A stretch of DNA of 9,726 nucleotides, taken from the NCBI GenBank assembly GCA_011390695.1, contig JAABRW010000424.1:1-9726 (forward strand), written 5' to 3'. This stretch comes from Desulfotignum sp. GTDB lineage: Bacteria; Desulfobacterota; Desulfobacteria; Desulfobacterales; Desulfobacteraceae. A model generated the notes under the pieces. That model made no database searches. It saw nothing but the letters and a program-made list of their open reading frames with translations, and was not told the DNA's origin. Shown in pieces: positions 6,052 through 9,726 of the stretch; within the stretch, counting starts at the first letter, position 1; each line of letters begins with the position of its first letter. The translations under genes were made by a program, and so were the position numbers.

Positions 6052-6307
6052 ATATTTGCCATAAGTATGCCGGGCTTTCGATCGCTCTGTGCAGTACGCT
6101 GTTTCAGGGCCCGCCCCTGGTGGTGTCCTGTGCCCGGCCCGAGGTCTGCGGGGGCCGGTTTACATACGAACAATGAAGCGCGGCATCCCGTCCTCTGGTT
6201 GAAAACCATCCCGGCATCTTTTACCAGGCCCCCTCCGACGCTGACGGGCCGTTCACAGAACACCACCAGGGGCTCCCCATAGAAGCGGACACTACTATAG
6301 CAAATAT
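6052..6307. repeat. Long imperfect inverted repeat; candidate structured RNA or palindromic element
   Basis: This fills most of the gene-free stretch 5960-6432. Three paired blocks nest in order. ATATTTGCCATA (6052-6063) pairs with 6296-6307, one mismatch. GCCCCTGGTGGTGTCCTGTG (6113-6132) pairs with 6254-6273, one mismatch, and continues after a 2-by-2 loop as CGGCCCG (6135-6141) with 6245-6251. GGGGGCC (6150-6156) then pairs with 6227-6233. The apex (6160-6222) has its own small hairpin TGGTT-GAA-AACCA. The left arm carries roughly 27 extra bases between outer and middle blocks. I see none of the signature sequences of tmRNA, RNase P RNA or SRP RNA. It may be a noncoding RNA on either strand or the relic of an inverted duplication; the identity is unknown. 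Confidence 0.55.
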
Positions 6308-6312
6308 GCAAT

Positions 6313-6335
6313 CCTGAAACAGAGATTGTTTCAGG
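6313..6335. promoter_or_regulatory. 9-5-9 palindrome, possible operator or hairpin
   Basis: CCTGAAACA (6313-6321) and TGTTTCAGG (6327-6335) are perfectly complementary around GAGAT. Flanking TGCA (6307-6310 and 6336-6339) and CAAAT/ATTTG (6301-6305 and 6342-6346) extend the symmetry. No T-run follows, so it is not a terminator. It ends 8 bases before the candidate -35 box at 6344, a position suited to a regulator-binding site for the downstream genes. A further copy of TGTTTCAGG lies at 6100-6108. Confidence 0.4.
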
Positions 6336-6343
6336 TGCAGAAT

Positions 6344-6372
6344 TTGCATTTATTCTGGAACAGGCATAGTAT
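6344..6372 (+). promoter_or_regulatory. Candidate promoter of the TIGR02757-sfsA gene pair
   Basis: TTGCAT (6344-6349) and TAGTAT (6367-6372) are separated by 17 bases, each matching the sigma-70 consensus at four of six positions. The -10 box is about 60 bases before the chosen start codon at 6433. Support comes only from hexamers, spacing and position. Confidence 0.42.
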
Positions 6373-6432
6373 TGCTGCCAGGTGTGTTCGCCGGGCTGAA
6401 AGTATCAGATTATGGCAGGAGAAAAAACATTC

Positions 6433-7221
6433 ATGCTGACCCGATTGAGACAGAAACTGGAGCTGGTGTATGAGATCTATAACCGCAGATCTCTTGTAAA
6501 TCCTGATCCTCTGTTGTTCCTCTATGATTATCAGGACGTCAGAGACCGTGAGGTGGCCGGCCTTGTGGCAGCCTGCCTGGCTTACGGCCGGGTGGAAATG
6601 ATCATGCAGGCGGCAGGAAAGGTACTCACCTTTCTGGGGCCTGCTCCCCGGGACCGGGTGGCGGATATGGAAAAAAAAGAGATTTGCCGGGGACTGGCAG
6701 GATTCACATACCGGTTTGCCACCCAGGCCCACATCACAGCCCTGATTCTGGGTATGCAGCAGGTGATCCGAAAATTCGGTTCTCTGGAAGCCTGTTTCAT
6801 GGCAGGCACCGGTCCCGGCGATGCCACGGTCTTGCCCGGCCTGCAGTTTCTGGTGCAAAATCTGGACCCTGAAGGGGCCTGCGGCCATCTGCTGGCTGAT
6901 CCTGCCAAGTCCAGCGCCTGCAAGCGCAGCCATCTGTTTTTGCGCTGGATGGTGCGCAAAGACCGGGTGGATCCGGGCGGATGGGACCGCATCCAGTCAG
7001 ATAAGCTGCTCATTCCCCTTGACCGGCATATGTATACAGCAGGACAGATGCTGGGGTTTACCCGGCGCAAAAACCCGGACCGCGCCGCCTGCCTGGAAAT
7101 TACAGAAGGGTTTCGGAAGATTTCACCCCATGATCCGGTGAAATATGATTTTTGTCTCACCCGGTTCGGTATCCAGCGTACCATGGACATGACGGACCTT
7201 CAAACCATACTGACAGGGTAA
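6433..7221 (+). CDS. TIGR02757 / DUF2400 family protein
   Basis: A protein of unknown function belonging, as I recognise it, to the TIGR02757 (DUF2400) family. Visible family features are LYDYQDVRDREVAGL and LAYGRVE in the first third, SHLFLRWMVRKDRVDPGGW in the middle, LIPLDRHM, then FRKISPHDPVKYDFCLTRFG at the C terminus. There is no signal peptide or membrane helix. I chose ATG 6433 (262 residues) because AGGAG at 6417-6421 lies 11 bases upstream and family members as I know them start close to the YEIYNRR segment. The in-frame ATG at 6412 would add seven residues but has no ribosome site. sfsA follows after 25 bases in the same direction, so the two are probably co-transcribed. Confidence 0.88.
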   Translation: MLTRLRQKLELVYEIYNRRSLVNPDPLLFLYDYQDVRDREVAGLVAACLAYGRVEMIMQAAGKVLTFLGPAPRDRVADMEKKEICRGLAGFTYRFATQAHITALILGMQQVIRKFGSLEACFMAGTGPGDATVLPGLQFLVQNLDPEGACGHLLADPAKSSACKRSHLFLRWMVRKDRVDPGGWDRIQSDKLLIPLDRHMYTAGQMLGFTRRKNPDRAACLEITEGFRKISPHDPVKYDFCLTRFGIQRTMDMTDLQTILTG

Positions 7222-7246
7222 ACAGATTAAAAGGAAACAGACAAAA

Positions 7247-7957
7247 ATGGCTGAAAATGGATATGCCCTTCCCCCGCTGCTGACAGGACTGCTGATCAAG
7301 CGGTATAAACGGTTTCTGGCAGATGTGCGTCTGGACACAGGAAAAGTTGTGACCGCCCACTGCCCCAATTCCGGGTCCATGCTGGGGTGCGCAGTCCCGG
7401 GATCCCGGGTATGGATATCCCGGAGTGACAATCCCCGGCGCAAGCTCAAATACACCTGGGAGTTGATACGGACAAAACAATCCATGATAGGCATCAACAC
7501 CCTTGTGCCCAATAAACTGGTGAAATCAGCCATTGAAAACAACCTTATTTCAGAGCTTTGCGGATATGAAAAAGTGCGTTCAGAGGTGAAGACCAGCAAA
7601 GGCACCCGGCTTGACCTGGTTCTGGAAGATGTTGCAGGCCGGCGCTGTTACGTGGAAATCAAAAACTGCACCCTGGTGGAGAACGGCACTGCCATGTTTC
7701 CGGATGCGGTCACAAAACGGGGGCAGAAGCATCTGGATGAACTGGTGGACCTGGCCGGGGCCGGCCACAGAGGGGTGATTTTTTATCTGATCCAGCGCAC
7801 GGATGCTGTCCGGTTTGCGCCTGCTGCCATGATAGATAAAGTATATGCACAAAAACTGCTGCATGCACATAACAAAGGGGTGGAGATCATCACCCGGGAT
7901 GTTGCCATTACCCTGGAACATATCCATATCAACCAGCGTATACCGGTTCTTTTGTAA
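7247..7957 (+). CDS. sfsA: SfsA family DNA/RNA nuclease-like protein
   Basis: A 236-residue full-length SfsA homologue. In E. coli the name comes from sugar fermentation stimulation. The fold is an OB-like N-terminal domain plus a PD-(D/E)XK nuclease-like C-terminal domain. Family motifs are RYKRFLADV (19-27), HCPNSGSMLG (38-47), the nuclease-like residues in RLDLVLED and CYVEIKNCTLVE (D and E-x-K), and FPDAVTKRGQKHLDEL. The putative metal-binding D...E-x-K set is intact. ATG is preceded by AAGGA at 7231-7235 with a rather long gap of about 11-12 bases. It follows the TIGR02757 gene in an apparent two-gene operon. No terminator is evident before the next promoter. Confidence 0.95.
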   Translation: MAENGYALPPLLTGLLIKRYKRFLADVRLDTGKVVTAHCPNSGSMLGCAVPGSRVWISRSDNPRRKLKYTWELIRTKQSMIGINTLVPNKLVKSAIENNLISELCGYEKVRSEVKTSKGTRLDLVLEDVAGRRCYVEIKNCTLVENGTAMFPDAVTKRGQKHLDELVDLAGAGHRGVIFYLIQRTDAVRFAPAAMIDKVYAQKLLHAHNKGVEIITRDVAITLEHIHINQRIPVLL

Positions 7958-7981
7958 CCCCGGACTGGCTGCAGACAGGTC

Positions 7982-8009
7982 TTGACAATCTACCACCCTG
8001 TAGTATTTT
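7982..8009 (+). promoter_or_regulatory. Promoter of the nifU-nifS operon with embedded palindrome
   Basis: A consensus -35 box TTGACA (7982-7987) and TATTTT (8004-8009) are spaced by 16 bases. Within the spacer CTAC (7990-7993) and GTAG (8000-8003) form an inverted repeat. This is where an Rrf2-family repressor such as IscR would block RNA polymerase, and Fe-S assembly operons are commonly IscR-controlled. No regulator gene is in the window, so the IscR assignment is inference. Confidence 0.55.
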
Positions 8010-8063
8010 AAGCCAGAGCATTCAGATTATTTATCAAAGACTTCATGGGGAAGGAGAAGATAC

Positions 8064-8627
8064 ATGTGGGACTATACAGAAAAGGTAAAAGAGCATTTTT
8101 TACACCCCAGGAACGTGGGTGAACTCGAAGATGCCAATGCCATAGGAGAAACCGGTTCTTTGAACTGCGGGGATGCATTGAAACTGTATTTAAAGGTGAA
8201 TGAAAACGAGCGGATAATTGACGCATCTTTCATGACCTTCGGCTGTGCCAGTGCGGTTGCCTCTTCTTCTGCACTCACCGAGATCATCAAAGGCATGACC
8301 TTGGATGAGGCTGCCAAAATCACCAATGATGATATTGCCGATTATCTGGGGGGACTGCCCAAAGAAAAAATGCATTGTTCTGTCATGGGCAAGGCAGCCT
8401 TGAAAAAAGCCATAGCTGATTACAGAGGTGTGCAGATCCTTGAAAAACCAGGGGAAATGGTGTGTGAATGTTTTGAAGTGACAGATCTGGAAATTATCGA
8501 TGCAGTAAAAGAAAATAATCTGGAAACAACCGAGGACGTGACCGATTATCTGAAAGCCGGGGGCGGATGCGGCAAGTGCCTGGACCGGATAGAAGAGGTG
8601 ATCGCCTCTGTCAAAGCCAAAGGATAA
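8064..8627 (+). CDS. nifU: Fe-S cluster assembly scaffold NifU, two-domain form (IscU domain plus [2Fe-2S] domain)
   Basis: Scaffold on which Fe-S clusters are assembled with sulfur from NifS. The N-terminal IscU-like domain (about 1-125) has the three ligand cysteines C35 (NCGDAL, with D37), C61 ([10 protein letters not shown]) and C105 (EKMHCSVMG). The central BFD-like domain (about 130-187) has C134-x-C136 and C169-x2-C172, which in NifU hold a permanent [2Fe-2S] cluster. The C-terminal Nfu domain of classical NifU (around 300 residues in total) is absent; the protein ends naturally at 187 residues with TAA. AAGGAG at 8051-8056 lies seven bases before ATG. The NifS gene starts 4 bases after this stop. 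No nitrogenase genes are visible, so a housekeeping role is more likely than nitrogen fixation. Confidence 0.95.
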   Translation: MWDYTEKVKEHFLHPRNVGELEDANAIGETGSLNCGDALKLYLKVNENERIIDASFMTFGCASAVASSSALTEIIKGMTLDEAAKITNDDIADYLGGLPKEKMHCSVMGKAALKKAIADYRGVQILEKPGEMVCECFEVTDLEIIDAVKENNLETTEDVTDYLKAGGGCGKCLDRIEEVIASVKAKG

Positions 8628-8631
8628 TCTG

Positions 8632-9726
8632 ATGAAAGTGATTTATACGGACAACAATGCCACCACAAAAGTGGCGGATGAAGTCATTGAAGAGATGGTG
8701 CCTTATTTCGGGCAGTTTTATGGAAACCCGTCTTCCATGCATACATTCGGAGACCAGGTGGGCAAAAAGATCACACAGGCCAGAATGCAGGTGGCCCAAC
8801 TGATAAACGCAGATCCGGATGAGATCGTATTTACCTCCTGCGGCACGGAAAGCGACAACAGCGCCATATTTTCCGCCCTGAATGCCAATCCTGATAAAAA
8901 ACAGATCATCACCTCCACTGTGGAGCACCCGGCCATCTTAAACCTGTTCAAATACCTGCGGGATAAAAAAGGGTATGATGCGGTGTTTGTGCCGGTGGAC
9001 AAACAAGGGCACCTGGATACGGACATGCTGTATGACAAATTGTCTGACAACACCGCAGTCGTATCTTTGATGTGGGCCAACAATGAAACCGGGGTGATTT
9101 TTCCCATTCCTGAGATCGCAAAAAAAGTGACGGAAAAAGGGATTTTGTTTCATACGGATGCGGTGCAGGCTGCCGGCAAGATTCCCATGGATGTAAAAGC
9201 GGCTAATGTGGATATGCTTGCCCTGTCCGGCCATAAAATCCACGCCCCCAAGGGGATAGGTGTTTTGTATGTGAAAAAGGGGCTGAAGTTTCATCCCTAT
9301 CTGATCGGCGGTCACCAGGAAAAGGGCCGGCGGGGCGGCACGGAAAACACGGTTTCCATCATCGGACTGGGACGTGCCTGCAGGCTGGCGGCCCAGCATC
9401 TGCCGATAATGGCGGACCGGGTGAGAAAATTGCGGGATTACCTTCAGGATCAACTCCTGGAAAAGATTCCTGCCGCCTCTGTCAACGGCGATCTGGAAAA
9501 CCGTCTCCCCAACACCCTGTCCATCGGGTTTGACGCTGTGGAAGGCGAATCCATACTCATGCTGCTGGACAGAGAAAACATCTGCGCATCATCCGGATCA
9601 GCCTGTACATCCGGGTCGCTGGATCCCTCCCATGTGCTTCTGGCCATGCAGGTACCGTTCAAATCCGCCCACGGTACCATCCGGTTTTCTCTGTCCCATT
9701 ACAATACCAGAGAAGAAATGGACCAT
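8632..9726 (+). CDS. nifS: Cysteine desulfurase NifS (3' end outside window)
   Basis: PLP enzyme that removes sulfur from L-cysteine as an enzyme-bound persulfide and passes it to the NifU scaffold; such enzymes can also act on selenocysteine. The frame is open from ATG 8632 to the last base, 365 residues, with perhaps 30-40 residues missing at the C terminus by comparison with the usual length of about 400. The N terminus reads YTDNNATT. The PLP lysine is K202 in LSGHKIHAPKG, and the catalytic cysteine is C325 in SSGSACTSGS, both at the numbering I know for Azotobacter NifS. AAAGGA at 8619-8624 overlaps the end of nifU, so translation is probably coupled. The closely linked nifU supports its role as scaffold partner. 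Confidence 0.95.
   Translation, partial: MKVIYTDNNATTKVADEVIEEMVPYFGQFYGNPSSMHTFGDQVGKKITQARMQVAQLINADPDEIVFTSCGTESDNSAIFSALNANPDKKQIITSTVEHPAILNLFKYLRDKKGYDAVFVPVDKQGHLDTDMLYDKLSDNTAVVSLMWANNETGVIFPIPEIAKKVTEKGILFHTDAVQAAGKIPMDVKAANVDMLALSGHKIHAPKGIGVLYVKKGLKFHPYLIGGHQEKGRRGGTENTVSIIGLGRACRLAAQHLPIMADRVRKLRDYLQDQLLEKIPAASVNGDLENRLPNTLSIGFDAVEGESILMLLDRENICASSGSACTSGSLDPSHVLLAMQVPFKSAHGTIRFSLSHYNTREEMDH

Noticed and set aside
6000..6311. 103-residue minus-strand ORF upstream of proC
   Set aside because: It starts with TTG without a usable ribosome site, runs through the proC promoter, and its sequence is largely dictated by the long inverted repeat; no family is recognisable.
6039..6314. Plus-strand frame with one in-frame TGA at 6174-6176, considered as a second selenoprotein
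   Set aside because: There is no ATG start, no ribosome site, no recognisable redox motif around the TGA, and only a weak 5-bp hairpin after it; the coding look comes from the palindrome mirroring the other strand.
5960..6411. tRNA, tmRNA, RNase P RNA or SRP RNA in the gene-free stretch
   Set aside because: None of their conserved sequences was found on either strand; 6S RNA was also considered for the rod-like fold, but the size and sequence do not fit well.

Overview
The window looks like a chromosomal segment of a strictly anaerobic sulfate-reducing deltaproteobacterium (Desulfobacterota, probably Desulfobacteraceae). The reasons are the redox and oxygen-defence gene set (rubrerythrin, small ferredoxin, SagB-type nitroreductase), a NifU/NifS pair, a small protein resembling one from Desulfovibrio, moderately high GC with many CTG/CCG/GCC codons, and an apparent selenocysteine codon. 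The assignment is inference from gene content only.

Region 1 (1-4449, + strand) is a redox/sulfur/selenium gene row closed by a strong hairpin terminator. It starts with the 3' part of a double-domain SagB/ThcOx-type nitroreductase that runs off the left edge. A 4-base ATGA overlap leads into a rhodanese fused to a ferritin-like diiron domain. The catalytic cysteine codon of that rhodanese is an in-frame TGA at 1704-1706, followed at the right distance by a perfect GC-rich hairpin, so I read it as selenocysteine and as one 276-residue protein. Next come an FAD/NAD(P)-dependent oxidoreductase of the type found fused to or near selenide,water dikinase (SelD), a 63-residue ferredoxin with Asp in place of one cluster Cys, and a rubrerythrin lacking one expected diiron glutamate. 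Together they suggest a pathway moving electrons from NAD(P)H to persulfide/selenenyl-sulfide and peroxide chemistry. That joint role is a hypothesis.

Region 2 (4450-5103) holds a long, nearly perfect palindrome built from a 9-base repeat, a small conserved hypothetical gene resembling Desulfovibrio DVU0772, and its terminator.

Region 3 (5102-6031, - strand) is proC (pyrroline-5-carboxylate reductase) with a recognisable sigma-70-type promoter.

Region 4 (about 6032-6432) has no gene I can support. It contains a long imperfect inverted repeat (6052-6307), then a 9-5-9 palindrome and a probable promoter for the next genes.

Region 5 (6433-7957, + strand) is a TIGR02757/DUF2400 protein followed by sfsA.

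Region 6 (7982-9726, + strand) is an Fe-S assembly operon: a promoter with an embedded palindrome, a two-domain NifU lacking the C-terminal Nfu domain, and a NifS cysteine desulfurase cut off by the right edge.
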